Source of the DNA: Actinomadura sp. DC4
GTDB taxonomy: Bacteria > Actinomycetota > Actinomycetes > Streptosporangiales > Streptosporangiaceae
Assembly: GCF_030406325.1 (NCBI RefSeq)
Contig: NZ_JAUEQY010000044.1
Location: 1-64,000, forward strand
Reading direction: 5' to 3'
Length of the DNA stretch: 64,000 nt
The notes beneath the pieces were generated by a model. It ran no database searches. It had not been told where the DNA came from and was given only the letters and a program-made list of their open reading frames with translations. The position numbers and the translations under genes are program-made. Shown in pieces: positions 50,714 to 59,103 of this stretch; positions within the stretch are counted from its first letter, which is position 1, and each line of letters begins with the position of its first letter.

Positions 50714-51623
50714 CCCCGCCCGGGCAGGCGAGCCCGGCGACGTCCCAGCCCGCGAGCCGGGCGCCGGCCTGGTACGCGCTCTCGTAGAAGGCGAGAACGG
50801 CGGCACGCGGATCGGCCTCGGCCCGCGCGTCGTCGTACCCCAGGACGGCCAGATGGGAGCCGCGCCGCTCGATCCACCGGGCGGCGGAGGGCGTGAGCGG
50901 CTCGCCGTCCAGGCCCGCGGGCTCCGGCGCGGTGTAGGAGTAGAACGCCGGCGCCGGGAACGCCTCGTCGCCGAACCAGAACCCGAAGCTGACCACCTCA
51001 CGGGAGTACGCCTCACGCGTCACCGGATCGGCCTCCGGCGGCTGGTCGGCCACCCGGCCGGAGAACCTCGTGCAGGCGATGTCGAAGGTGTGCCAGAAGT
51101 GGTGCACCGGGCTGACCTTGCCGGAGTACCCGCCGGCGAACTCCTCCAGCACCAGGTTGACCTGGCTGAGCACCTGCCAGTAGCGGGTGACCATGACCGG
51201 GTCGTACGCGGCGTGCTCGGTGTCGTCGGCGAACGGCCGCCCGGAGTCGGGCAGGTCGAACGGCCGGGGTACGGGCAGCTCCACGCGTACGTCCAGCTCC
51301 GCCAGGGCGCGCATCACCTCGCGGTAGAAGGACGCCACCGACCTGCCGGGCAGCGGGAACGACACCTCCCTGCCGTCGACCGCGGCGGCGATCAGCCGGT
51401 GCCCGACGAGGTCGAAGTCGATCGTGAAGATCGGGTTGCCGTCGGCCAGCCCCATCGGGCGCGTGGTCAGGCCGCGCCCGGTCAGGTGGAACGGCGCGTG
51501 CCACCAGTGGTTGCGCCGCGGTCCCGCGACGAGCCGGACCTTGCCGACCACCTGGGCGAACCGGTGCAGCGTCTCTTTGGTGTCCTGCCAGCCGGCCAGC
51601 GGCATCGAGGGGAAGAGTTCCAT
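50691..51623 (-). CDS. DUF5996 family protein
   Basis: Protein of 310 aa matching the uncharacterised DUF5996 family: 'FPSMPLAGWQDTKETLHRFA' at the start, 'RNHWWHAPFHLTGRGLTTRP', 'PVHHFWHTFDIACTRFSGR' and 'FWFGDEAFPAPAFYSYTAPE'. Many conserved Trp and His residues suggest an enzyme, but no reaction is known. The ATG at 51623 has AAGGAA upstream. It is the last of three minus-strand genes and converges with the MFS gene. Confidence 0.82.
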   Translation of the reverse strand: MELFPSMPLAGWQDTKETLHRFAQVVGKVRLVAGPRRNHWWHAPFHLTGRGLTTRPMGLADGNPIFTIDFDLVGHRLIAAAVDGREVSFPLPGRSVASFYREVMRALAELDVRVELPVPRPFDLPDSGRPFADDTEHAAYDPVMVTRYWQVLSQVNLVLEEFAGGYSGKVSPVHHFWHTFDIACTRFSGRVADQPPEADPVTREAYSREVVSFGFWFGDEAFPAPAFYSYTAPEPAGLDGEPLTPSAARWIERRGSHLAVLGYDDARAEADPRAAVLAFYESAYQAGARLAGWDVAGLACPGGVTDPRPG

Positions 51624-51654
51624 GAGACGTTCCTTCCCCCTCGCGGACGCCGCA

Positions 51655-52038
51655 TCAGGGATCGAGCAGGCTCGGTGAGGCGAGGACCCGGTCCACGGCG
51701 ATCTCGATGACGACGCGGGTCGGGTTCTCGCGCGGTGTGCGGTAGCGCTCGGCGTAGCGCGCCACCGCCTCGGCGACCCGCGTACGGTCGGCGTTCACCG
51801 TGCTCGTTCCCTCCAGCGTGAGCCAGTGCCGGCCGTCGACCTGGCACAGCGCCACGCGCCCGCCGCCTTCGGCGATGCGCGCCTTCACGCTCGCGCGGTC
51901 GGTGATCACCCGGGCGAGGCAGAGCTCCCCGTCCCAGGTGAAACCGACCGGCACCACGTGCGGCGAGCCGTCCTGCCGCAGTGAGGTGAGCGTCGCCAGG
52001 TGACGCTCCCGCACGAACCGCAGGGCGTCCGCGTTCAT
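51655..52038 (-). CDS. PPOX-class F420-dependent oxidoreductase
   Basis: Split-beta-barrel protein of 127 aa: 'RHLATLTSLRQDGSPHVVPV' then 'GFTWDGELCLARVITDRASV', and 'RVALCQVDGRHWLTLEGTST'. This is the actinobacterial flavin/deazaflavin oxidoreductase branch that often uses F420. The ATG at 52038 fits the usual family start; a GTG 21 bases upstream is possible. Its neighbour resembles an F420:NADP reductase, in keeping with F420 use. The substrate is unknown. Confidence 0.82.
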   Translation of the reverse strand: MNADALRFVRERHLATLTSLRQDGSPHVVPVGFTWDGELCLARVITDRASVKARIAEGGGRVALCQVDGRHWLTLEGTSTVNADRTRVAEAVARYAERYRTPRENPTRVVIEIAVDRVLASPSLLDP

Positions 52039-52082
52039 CCGTTCCGGGCCGTTGACCACGCCGCTACCGTAGCGGCGACCGG

Positions 52083-52763
52083 TCAGCCGCGTACGGCGGC
52101 GGCCACCGCGTCGCGGATCTTGTCCACGCCGGCCGGGTTGCCCGGGTCCTCGTTGAGGGGGACGGCGGGGTCGAGCAGGTACGGCGTGCCGTACACGGGG
52201 GTGCCGGGCTCCGTACGCCAGCTCTCCGCGAGCGGGCCCACGTCGAAGACGTCGTAGCCGAGCGTGTCCAGCAGCGACGTCGCGCTCGCCTTCGCCTCGG
52301 CGTCGTCACCGGCGATCGGCAGCGCCGTACGGTCCGGGGCGCCGGACGGGCGGGCCAGGGACAGGAGGTGCTCGAAGTAGATGTTGTTGAAGACCTTGAC
52401 CACGCTGGACCGTTCGAGGTGCCGCTGGACGAGCTCACTGCTCGTGGCGGTGCCGGCGTCCAGCTCCGCGATCTGGCCGTCGCGCTGCGGGTAGTAGTTG
52501 CCGGTGTCGAGGACGACCTTCCCGGCGAGGGGCGCCTGCGGCACCTGCGGGTAGGCCTTGAACGGGATGGTCACCACCACCCAGTCCCCGGCGGCCGCGG
52601 CCTCCTCCGCCGTCGCCGCTCGTGCGCCGATCTCCGACGCGAGTCCGGCGAGGGTCTCCGGCCCCCGCGAGTTGCTGAGTACGACGTCCAGCCCGGCCGC
52701 GACCGCGAGCCGCGCCAGGGTGCCGCCGATGTATCCACTGCCGATGAGTCCCAATGTCGCCAT
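52083..52763 (-). CDS. NADPH-dependent F420 reductase-like protein
   Basis: Rossmann protein of 226 aa: 'LGLIGSGYIGGTLARLAVAA', the NADP-phosphate-reading 'LSNSRGPETL', 'VVVTIPFKAYPQVP' and 'GNYYPQRDGQI'. This is the NADP-oxidoreductase (F420-dependent) family seen beside many redox genes, distinct in detail from the NpdG at 6111-6773. The ATG at 52763 has GGGA 6 bases upstream. Downstream of the divergent LacI control region, it may share that regulation. Confidence 0.8.
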   Translation of the reverse strand: MATLGLIGSGYIGGTLARLAVAAGLDVVLSNSRGPETLAGLASEIGARAATAEEAAAAGDWVVVTIPFKAYPQVPQAPLAGKVVLDTGNYYPQRDGQIAELDAGTATSSELVQRHLERSSVVKVFNNIYFEHLLSLARPSGAPDRTALPIAGDDAEAKASATSLLDTLGYDVFDVGPLAESWRTEPGTPVYGTPYLLDPAVPLNEDPGNPAGVDKIRDAVAAAVRG

Positions 52764-52894
52764 GACGCGTCCCAACGCCCGGAGGGCGGCGGGTGTTCCG
52801 CCTCCGACCAGGCCACCCTCTTGACGTGAACGTTTCGAGGCGGTTTCATACTTCTCACTCCCGGAGATCCTGAACGGCTCTCCAACCCGTCCTC

Positions 52895-52910
52895 CTGTAA
52901 ACGTTTACAG
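52895..52910. promoter_or_regulatory. LacI-type operator O1
   Basis: Perfect 16-bp palindrome CTGTAAACGTTTACAG with the central CG typical of LacI/GalR operators. It lies 58 bases before the lacI-type start codon and between the divergent genes. A degenerate third copy, TGAACGTTTCGA, is at 52827-52838 toward the F420-reductase-like gene. Confidence 0.85.
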
Positions 52911-52925
52911 TACGCTTTCCGTCAC

Positions 52926-52939
52926 CGTAAACGTTTACG
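52926..52939. promoter_or_regulatory. LacI-type operator O2
   Basis: Perfect 14-bp palindrome CGTAAACGTTTACG with the same GTAAACGTTTAC core as O1, centred 30 bases downstream. Three helical turns apart, the pair would place two dimers on one face of the DNA. It is 28 bases before the regulator start codon, well placed to repress the regulator-importer-hydrolase operon. Confidence 0.85.
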
Positions 52940-52967
52940 AGTCACTGATCGAGAGCTGGAGGTGGCC

Positions 52968-53972
52968 GTGCGTCAGGGCCCGACGATCACTACCATCGCC
53001 GAGCGCGCGGGCGTCTCCATCGCCTCGGTCTCGCGCGTCCTCAACGGGCTGCCCACGAGCGAGGCCACGGTCCGGCGGGTCACGATCGCCGCCGAGGAGC
53101 TCGGCTACGTCCCCAACTCGGTGGCGCGCTCGCTCAAGTCGAGCCGTACGAACCAGGTCGCGTTCGCGATGGCCGACATCGGGAACCCGACGTACGTGGC
53201 GATGGTCCGCGCCATGCAGCCCGTCCTGAAGGACGCGGGCTTCCGCCTCATCCTCCACTCCACCGACGCCGACATCGACGACGAGCTCGACGTCCTGCGG
53301 CGGCTGGGCGAGCGCTACGCGGACGGCCTCATCATCAGCCCGCTCCGCGTCACCGAGCGCCATCTCGCGGCGTTCGCCGAGGCGCGGGCGCCCGTCGTGG
53401 TGATCGGCTCGGTGCCCGCCGGCACCCCCGTCGACAACGTACGGGCGGACTCGCGCACCGGGCTGCGGCTCGCCCTCGACCACCTGTACGCCCTGGGCCG
53501 GCGGCGGATCGGCTTCATCAACGGCCCGCTCGACACGGTGCCCGGCGCGGCACGCGCCCGGGGGTACGCCGACGCGCTGTCCGCGCTGGGCCTGCCGAAC
53601 GACCCGAGCCTCGTCGAGATCGGCGACTTCTACCGCGAGGAGGGCGCCGCCGCCACGCGCCGCCTCCTCGCCCGTACGCTCCCGGACGCCCTCATGTGCG
53701 CCAACGACCTGATCGCGCTCGGCGCGCTGGACGTGCTGCGCGCCGAGGGCCTGAAGGTGCCGGACGACATGGCCGTCGTCGGCACGGACGACACCGACCT
53801 GGCCCCGGTGGCCTGGCCCCCGCTCACCAGCGTCGCGCTCGGCTCGGCCGAGCGCGGCCGCCGCGCCGCCGAGCTGATGCTCGACCGGCTCGCCGACGGC
53901 GGCGCGGAGCCGCGCGTCGTCACGGTCGAACCCCGGCTCGTGGTGCGCGGATCGACGGGAGGCAACCCATGA
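52968..53972 (+). CDS. LacI-family transcriptional regulator
   Basis: Regulator of 334 aa. N-terminal HTH 'TITTIAERAGVSIASVSRVL' with hinge helix 'YVPNSVARSLKSSRTN', then a periplasmic-binding-protein-like sugar domain ('VDNVRADSRTGLRLALDHLY', 'PDALMCANDLIALGALDVL'). The GTG at 52968 has GGAGG 5 bases upstream; a GTG two codons earlier overlaps that site. It is the first gene of the importer operon and lies right behind the two GTAAACGTTTAC operators, so autoregulation and sugar-induced release are likely. The effector is probably the imported sugar or a breakdown product. Confidence 0.92.
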   Translation: MRQGPTITTIAERAGVSIASVSRVLNGLPTSEATVRRVTIAAEELGYVPNSVARSLKSSRTNQVAFAMADIGNPTYVAMVRAMQPVLKDAGFRLILHSTDADIDDELDVLRRLGERYADGLIISPLRVTERHLAAFAEARAPVVVIGSVPAGTPVDNVRADSRTGLRLALDHLYALGRRRIGFINGPLDTVPGAARARGYADALSALGLPNDPSLVEIGDFYREEGAAATRRLLARTLPDALMCANDLIALGALDVLRAEGLKVPDDMAVVGTDDTDLAPVAWPPLTSVALGSAERGRRAAELMLDRLADGGAEPRVVTVEPRLVVRGSTGGNP

Positions 53973-54865
53973 CCGCCCTCCAGGCCACTCGACGGGCCCC
54001 GCGAGACCGCGGCGCCCTGCTCCTCCTGCTCCCGGCGCTCGTCCCGGTGCTGTTCTTCAGCGTGGCCCCGCTGCTGTACGGGATCTACCTGTCCTTCACC
54101 GACGCGCGCGGCGGGCGCAACGCCGTCGTGTCCTTCGTGGGGCTGCAGAACTTCGGCGACGTGCTGGCCGACGGGGACTTCTGGTCCTCCTTCAAGGTCG
54201 GGCTGATCTGGGCGGTCAGCGTCACGCTGCTTCAGTTCCTCGCCGCGCTCGGGCTCGCGCTGCTGCTCAACTCCGACCTGAGGTTCCGCGGGCTCGCCCG
54301 CGCGCTCGCGATGGCGCCGTGGGCGATGCCGCCGATCGTGATCGGCCTGATGTGGCGGCTGGTCTACCACCCGAACGCCGGCATCCTCAACGCGACGCTG
54401 CGGGACGCGCACCTCATCGGCCACAACGTCGACTGGCTCAACGATTTCGGCACCGCCCTGCCGGCGATCATCGTCGTCGGCGTGTGGACGGGGATGCCGC
54501 AGACGACCGTGGTCCTGCTGGCCGGTCTGCAGGGCGTCGCGAAGGAGCTGCACGAGGCCGCCGCGGTCGACGGCGCCGGAGTGTGGCGGCGCTTCTGGAA
54601 CGTGACACTTCCGCAGCTCCGTCCGGTGATCGTGGCGATCACGTCACTGGACTTCGTGTGGAACATCAACCAGTTCGCGATGGTCTACGCGCTGACGCAG
54701 GGCGGGCCGGGCGGCCGGACGCGGCTGCCGATGCTCTTCGCGTACGAGGAGGCCTTCCGCTACGGCTTCTTCGGGTACGCGGCGGCGCTCGGCGTCGCGA
54801 TCACCATCGTCGTGCTCGCGGTCCTCGGCTTCTACCTCTGGCGTCAGATGAGGGAGAGGGCATGA
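53969..54865 (+). CDS. Sugar ABC transporter permease (MalF-like)
   Basis: Membrane protein of 298 aa, CUT1 class. Six hydrophobic segments ('ALLLLLPALVPVLFFSVAPL' first), with the ATPase-docking EAA loop 'HEAAAVDGAGVWRRFWNVTL' about residue 190-210. It overlaps the LacI gene (ATGA). No ATP-binding protein gene is in the operon; CUT1 systems in actinomycetes commonly share one MsiK-type ATPase encoded elsewhere. Confidence 0.92.
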   Translation: MTALQATRRAPRDRGALLLLLPALVPVLFFSVAPLLYGIYLSFTDARGGRNAVVSFVGLQNFGDVLADGDFWSSFKVGLIWAVSVTLLQFLAALGLALLLNSDLRFRGLARALAMAPWAMPPIVIGLMWRLVYHPNAGILNATLRDAHLIGHNVDWLNDFGTALPAIIVVGVWTGMPQTTVVLLAGLQGVAKELHEAAAVDGAGVWRRFWNVTLPQLRPVIVAITSLDFVWNINQFAMVYALTQGGPGGRTRLPMLFAYEEAFRYGFFGYAAALGVAITIVVLAVLGFYLWRQMRERA

Positions 54866-54950
54866 GCGGGAGCGAACCCGACGCAGCGAGCGGAGTGGGC
54901 GACCGAGGGACGAGGTCGCCCGCGGAGCGAGTGAGGAGTGGTGAGCGACC
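54866..54950 (+). other. Intergenic spacer with GAGCGA-type repeats
   Basis: The 85 bases between the two permease genes are unusual in this tightly overlapped operon. They hold several short copies of GCGAGC/GAGCGA and GAGTGG/GGAGTGG (for example around 54886-54900 and 54919-54948) that could form a small hairpin between GGCGACC and its partner GGTCGCC. It may tune the relative expression of the two permeases. No small gene is evident. Confidence 0.4.
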
Positions 54951-55772
54951 ATGAGAACACGCCCGTTCAAGTATCTGGCGCTGCTCGGTTACCTGGTCTT
55001 CCTCGTCTTCCCGCTGCTCTGGCTGCTGTCGACGTCGTTCAAGACGCAGCGGGAGATGGCGACGCTGCACCCGCGCTGGATCCCGCACCACCCGACGCTG
55101 CGCAACTTCAGCGACGCCTTCAGCACGCAGGATCTGGCCGGTAGCGCGCTGCGCAGCCTGGTCGTCGCGGTCTCGGTGGCGGTCATCACGGTGGTGATCG
55201 CGCTGCCGGCGGCGTACGCGCTGGCCCGCCGCCGGTCGTTCCTGGGCCGGGTGGCGATCGGGTGGGTGCTGGTCAGCCAGGTGTTCCCGGTGATGCTGAT
55301 CATCATCCCGCTGTTCCTGATCCTGCGGCGGCTGGACCTGGTGAACACGCTGCCCGGCCTGGTCCTCGTGCACGTGACGTTCGTCCTGCCGTTCGCGCTG
55401 TGGATGTTGCAGGGCTACGTCCGCGGCGTGCCGCGTGAGCTGGAGGAGGCGGCGGCGGTCGACGGCGCGGGCCGGGTGCGGACGCTCGTACGGGTGATCG
55501 CCCCGCTGCTGGCTCCGGGCGTGGTCGCCGCCCTGCTGTTCGCCTTCATCTCCTCGTGGAACGAGTTCTTCTTCGCCCTCGTGATCCTCAAGGACCCCGG
55601 CAAGGCGACCCTGCCGCTCACGCTCGTGAAGTTCACCGGCGCCGAGCAGGCCGCCCGGCTCGGCCCGCTGGCGGCGGCGTCGCTGCTCGCCACCATCCCC
55701 AGCCTCGTCTTCTTCGCCATCATCCAACGCCGGCTCCGCTCGGGGCTCACGGCCGGCGCCGTCAAGGGTTAA
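54951..55772 (+). CDS. Sugar ABC transporter permease (MalG-like)
   Basis: Second CUT1 permease, 273 aa. Hydrophobic helices begin 'YLALLGYLVFLVFPLLWLLS', and the EAA loop reads 'RELEEAAAVDGAGRVRTLVR' (about residue 165). 'SSWNEFFFALVIL' is typical of MalG-type subunits. It pairs with the permease at 53969 to form the channel. 13 bases separate it from the binding-protein gene. Confidence 0.92.
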   Translation: MRTRPFKYLALLGYLVFLVFPLLWLLSTSFKTQREMATLHPRWIPHHPTLRNFSDAFSTQDLAGSALRSLVVAVSVAVITVVIALPAAYALARRRSFLGRVAIGWVLVSQVFPVMLIIIPLFLILRRLDLVNTLPGLVLVHVTFVLPFALWMLQGYVRGVPRELEEAAAVDGAGRVRTLVRVIAPLLAPGVVAALLFAFISSWNEFFFALVILKDPGKATLPLTLVKFTGAEQAARLGPLAAASLLATIPSLVFFAIIQRRLRSGLTAGAVKG

Positions 55773-55785
55773 CCAGGAGGTGTCC

Positions 55786-57090
55786 ATGCGTCGCAGTCTT
55801 CGTTCCGTGGTCGCGGTCGCCGCGGCCGCCGTGATCGGCCTGACCGCCGGGTGTTCCGGCGGCGGCAGCGACTCCGGCAAACCGGTCAAACTCAAGTTCC
55901 TGAGCCTGGCCTGGCAGAAGGACTCGCTCGCCGCGAACAAGCGGCTCGTCGCCGAGTGGAACACGGCCAACCCCGGCATCCAGGTGCAGTACATCCAGGG
56001 GAGCTGGGACAACGTCAACGACCAGCTCGTCACCTCCTTCGAGGGAGGCGACCCGCCGGACGTCATCCACGACGACTCCTCCGCGCTGGCCGGCTTCGCG
56101 AGCCAGGGCTACCTGACCGACCTGACCAAGCTCATCCCGGCCGGCCTGAAGAACGACATCCCGCCGGCCGCCTGGGGCACCGCGACCTTCGCCGGCCAGG
56201 GCGGCGGCGACCAGGGGATCTACGGTGTTCCGTTCCTGCAGGAGTCGCAGGTCATCCTGGCCAACAAGAAGATGCTCGACGACGCCGGCGTGCCGGTCCC
56301 GACCGTCGCGAACCCGTGGACGTGGGACCAGTACCAGCAGGTCGCCAAGAAGTTGACGACCGGCAAGCGGTTCGGCGTCGCGTGGGCGCTCAAGGCCCCG
56401 GTGAACCGCGTGCTCAACCTCGCGCTGAACTTCGGCGGCACCTTCTTCCAGACCTCGGGCGGCAAGACGACGGTCAAGGTGGGCCCGCAGGAGCGCGAGG
56501 TGCTGCAGCGGATCCACGACCAGCTCTACAAGGACAAGAGCGCCGACCCCTCGGCGCTGGGCATGGGCACCGCCGACCCGCTCCCGGGCTTCTACGCGGG
56601 CAAGTACGCCATGCTGCCGGCCAGCATCTACATGCGGCAGCAGGTCGTCGAGCAGGCGCCCAAGAACTTCCAGTGGGTCACGATCCCGCCGCTCAAGGGG
56701 CAGACGACACAGGAGGGCGCGATCTCCCAGACGCTGTCCGTCGCCGCCGACAGCAAGCACCCCAAGGAGTCGGTCAAGTTCATCAGCTGGTTCCTGGGCG
56801 GGCAGCACCAGGTGGAGCTGGCCAAGGGCGACTGGCTGATCCCGACGAGCGCGACGGCCGCCAAGGATCCGTCGCTGACCACGGCCAAGGACGGCTGGGA
56901 CGTGGCCACGGCCTCGGCGAAGAGTCTCATCCTGGCGCCGTACCTGAAGGTGAACGGGTACGACGAGTTCAAGACCAAGGTGGCGACGCCGGCGCTGCAG
57001 TCGTACTTCGCCAACAAGATCAGCATCGACCAGCTCGCGCAGAAGCTGACCGGTGACGGCGACAAGGTCCTGGCGAGATACGAGCATTGA
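55786..57090 (+). CDS. Sugar ABC transporter substrate-binding lipoprotein
   Basis: Family 1 extracellular sugar-binding protein of 434 aa. Signal peptide with lipobox 'GLTAGC' (Cys near residue 24), then 'VKLKFLSLAWQKDSLAANKR' and 'GGDPPDVIHDDSSALAGFAS' as in maltose/oligosaccharide-binding proteins. The ATG at 55786 has AGGAGG 5 bases upstream. The stop overlaps the first ADP-ribosylglycohydrolase start (TTGA), which ties the imported ligand to those hydrolases. The ligand itself cannot be read from sequence. Confidence 0.92.
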   Translation: MRRSLRSVVAVAAAAVIGLTAGCSGGGSDSGKPVKLKFLSLAWQKDSLAANKRLVAEWNTANPGIQVQYIQGSWDNVNDQLVTSFEGGDPPDVIHDDSSALAGFASQGYLTDLTKLIPAGLKNDIPPAAWGTATFAGQGGGDQGIYGVPFLQESQVILANKKMLDDAGVPVPTVANPWTWDQYQQVAKKLTTGKRFGVAWALKAPVNRVLNLALNFGGTFFQTSGGKTTVKVGPQEREVLQRIHDQLYKDKSADPSALGMGTADPLPGFYAGKYAMLPASIYMRQQVVEQAPKNFQWVTIPPLKGQTTQEGAISQTLSVAADSKHPKESVKFISWFLGGQHQVELAKGDWLIPTSATAAKDPSLTTAKDGWDVATASAKSLILAPYLKVNGYDEFKTKVATPALQSYFANKISIDQLAQKLTGDGDKVLARYEH

Positions 57091-58067
57091 TCGAGCAACC
57101 GACACTCCGTGACCGCGCCCGAGGGTGCCTGCTCGGCCTGGCGGCCGGCGACGCTCTCGGGCGGCCGGCGGAGAACCTCACCCCGGAGGAGATCACCCGC
57201 CGCTGGGGCCGTCTCACCGAGCTGGAACCCGGCCCGGACGGTACGGCGGCGGGCACCGACGACACCGAGTACGCGATCTTCGTGGGAATGCTTCTGGAGA
57301 CGTACGGGTCGGCGCTGACCAGCGCGGACGTGGCCCGTACGTACCGGGAGCAGCTCCTGCCGATCGCCGGGCCGATGAAGGGCGCGGGCTTCTCCGAGCT
57401 GGGCACGATCGAGGCGCTCCGGCGGGGGCTGGAGCCGCCGATGACCGGGCTGTCGCACCGGCACGGCTGGTCGGACGGCCTGGCGATGCGCGCCGCGCCG
57501 TACGGGGTGTTCGCCGCGGGCGACCCGGACGAGGCGGCACGGCTCGCGGCGGTCGACGGGGCGGTCAGCCAGAGCGGCGAGGGCGCGCACGGGGGTCGCG
57601 CCGTCGCCGCCGCGGTCGCGGTCGCGATGACCGGCGCGGCTCCGTGGGACGTGGTCTCGGCGGGCCTGGACGCGGTCCCGGCGGACTCCTGGACCGCCCG
57701 CAGCCTCGGCGCGGCGATCCGGATCGCGGGCACGCGCGAGGACCTGGCCCGCCGCCTGCACGACGCGGTGGTCACGCGGCACTACCCGTGGACCGACCTG
57801 GCGCCGGAGGCGGTCGCGCTCGCGTTCGCCGCGTACCTGACCGGGGGCGGCGACGTGGAGGACTCCGTGGTCACCGCGGTGAGCCTGGGCCGGGACGCCG
57901 ACACGACCGCGGCCATCGCGGGCGCGCTCGCCGGCGCCGGCCGGGGGGAGGGCGGCGTGCCCGGACGCTGGGCGCGGGCCATCGGCCCCGCCCTCGGCAC
58001 CTGCCTGCCGTCCGTCGCGGGCCGTGACGTACGCGACGTCGCCGACGCTCTGACGCGGCGGCGCTGA
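57087..58067 (+). CDS. ADP-ribosylglycohydrolase-family protein 1
   Basis: DraG/ARH-fold protein of 326 aa. 'RGCLLGLAAGDALGRPAENL' at the N-terminus, the first metal motif in 'GTDDTEYAIFVGML' (about residue 55) and the second in 'SLGRDADTTAAIAGALAG' (about residue 270) are complete, so a di-metal centre can form. It would hydrolyse an N- or O-glycosidic bond to a ribose-like sugar. It starts at TTG 57087, overlapping the binding-protein stop, so coupling to sugar import is strong. The real substrate may be an imported glycoside and not ADP-ribosylated protein. Confidence 0.88.
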   Translation: MIEQPTLRDRARGCLLGLAAGDALGRPAENLTPEEITRRWGRLTELEPGPDGTAAGTDDTEYAIFVGMLLETYGSALTSADVARTYREQLLPIAGPMKGAGFSELGTIEALRRGLEPPMTGLSHRHGWSDGLAMRAAPYGVFAAGDPDEAARLAAVDGAVSQSGEGAHGGRAVAAAVAVAMTGAAPWDVVSAGLDAVPADSWTARSLGAAIRIAGTREDLARRLHDAVVTRHYPWTDLAPEAVALAFAAYLTGGGDVEDSVVTAVSLGRDADTTAAIAGALAGAGRGEGGVPGRWARAIGPALGTCLPSVAGRDVRDVADALTRRR

Positions 58068-58080
58068 GAGGAGAAGACGC

Positions 58081-59103
58081 ATGTCATCGGGGGATCGGGT
58101 GCGGGGCGCCTTCGCGGGCCTGGCCATCGGGGACGCGGCCGGCTGGCCGGCCGCGCGCCATCGATGGGCGCTGCTCGCGCCGTGGACGCGGCGGCTGGGC
58201 CGCGAGCTGGACGCCTTCGCCGAGGAGCACCGTCTCACGGCGCTGCCGGTGCCGTTCGCGCTGAACCAGCCGGTCGCCCCGCTGGCGATCGGCCCCTCCG
58301 ACGACGCGGAGTGGCTGGCCTGGACCGCGCGCACGCTGCACGACGACCGCCGGGCCGCCTTCGCGGCGCTCGACGAGGGCGTACGTGCCCGCGTCTCGGT
58401 CCGTACGGCGCTGGACAACCTGGCGCGCGGCACCGAGCCGCCGGCCAGCGGCCACGACAACCCGCACTTCTTCGACGACGCCGCGGCCGTACGCGCGGTC
58501 GCGTTCGGTGCGGCGTTCCCGGGCGACCCGGAGGCCGCGGTACGGGCCGCCCGCGCCGACGCGGAGATCACCAATGCCGAGGACGGCGTGCACGGGGCGG
58601 CCGCGATGGCCGCCGCGGTCGCCGTCGCGGTGGCGGGCGGATCCGCGGACGCGGTCGTGGCCGCCGGGCTGGGTGCGCTGCCGGACGGAACCGCGATCCG
58701 GCGGGCGGCGCTCGACGCGCTGGAGGTCCCCGGGGACCCCTTCGCCGTGGTCCCGGCGCTGGACGTGGCCGTGCAGGACCACGTGTACAGCTACGGACTG
58801 GCCGCCGCGCAGACCGTTCCGGTGGCGCTGGCGCTGACCCGGGCCTCCGGCGGCGACCTGAGCCGCGCCGTGCCGGCCGCCGCCTGTCTCGCGTCGCTGG
58901 CCGACTCGGCGCCGGCGCTGACGGGCGCGCTGACCGGCGCCATCACCGGCTACGCGGCCCTGCCGGAGAGCTGGCGGGACGCCACCCGCGTACTGGCCGG
59001 CTGCTGCCTGCCCGATCTGGCCGGCACGGACATCGTGGCCGTCGCGGATCGACTCGGCGCGCCCGGATTCGCCGGGCACGCCTCCAAGGAGGGAAAGCAA
59101 TGA
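58081..59103 (+). CDS. ADP-ribosylglycohydrolase-family protein 2 (degenerate metal site)
   Basis: Paralogue of 340 aa. 'VRGAFAGLAIGDAAGWPAAR' opens it, and the first metal motif is 'PSDDAEWLAW'. The C-terminal block that should read G-R-D-A-D-(S/T) is 'SLADSAPALTGALTGAITGY', lacking the second aspartate pair. Length and fold order are otherwise normal. It may bind metal weakly, act as a non-catalytic partner, or use an altered mechanism. The start ATG 58081 has GAGAGGAGA upstream, 13 bases after paralogue 1. Confidence 0.85.
   Translation: MSSGDRVRGAFAGLAIGDAAGWPAARHRWALLAPWTRRLGRELDAFAEEHRLTALPVPFALNQPVAPLAIGPSDDAEWLAWTARTLHDDRRAAFAALDEGVRARVSVRTALDNLARGTEPPASGHDNPHFFDDAAAVRAVAFGAAFPGDPEAAVRAARADAEITNAEDGVHGAAAMAAAVAVAVAGGSADAVVAAGLGALPDGTAIRRAALDALEVPGDPFAVVPALDVAVQDHVYSYGLAAAQTVPVALALTRASGGDLSRAVPAAACLASLADSAPALTGALTGAITGYAALPESWRDATRVLAGCCLPDLAGTDIVAVADRLGAPGFAGHASKEGKQ

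Noticed and set aside
48749-51016. 755-codon minus-strand frame
   Set aside because: Antisense to the glycosyltransferase and MFS genes; composition is Arg/Gly/Pro-rich as in other shadows.
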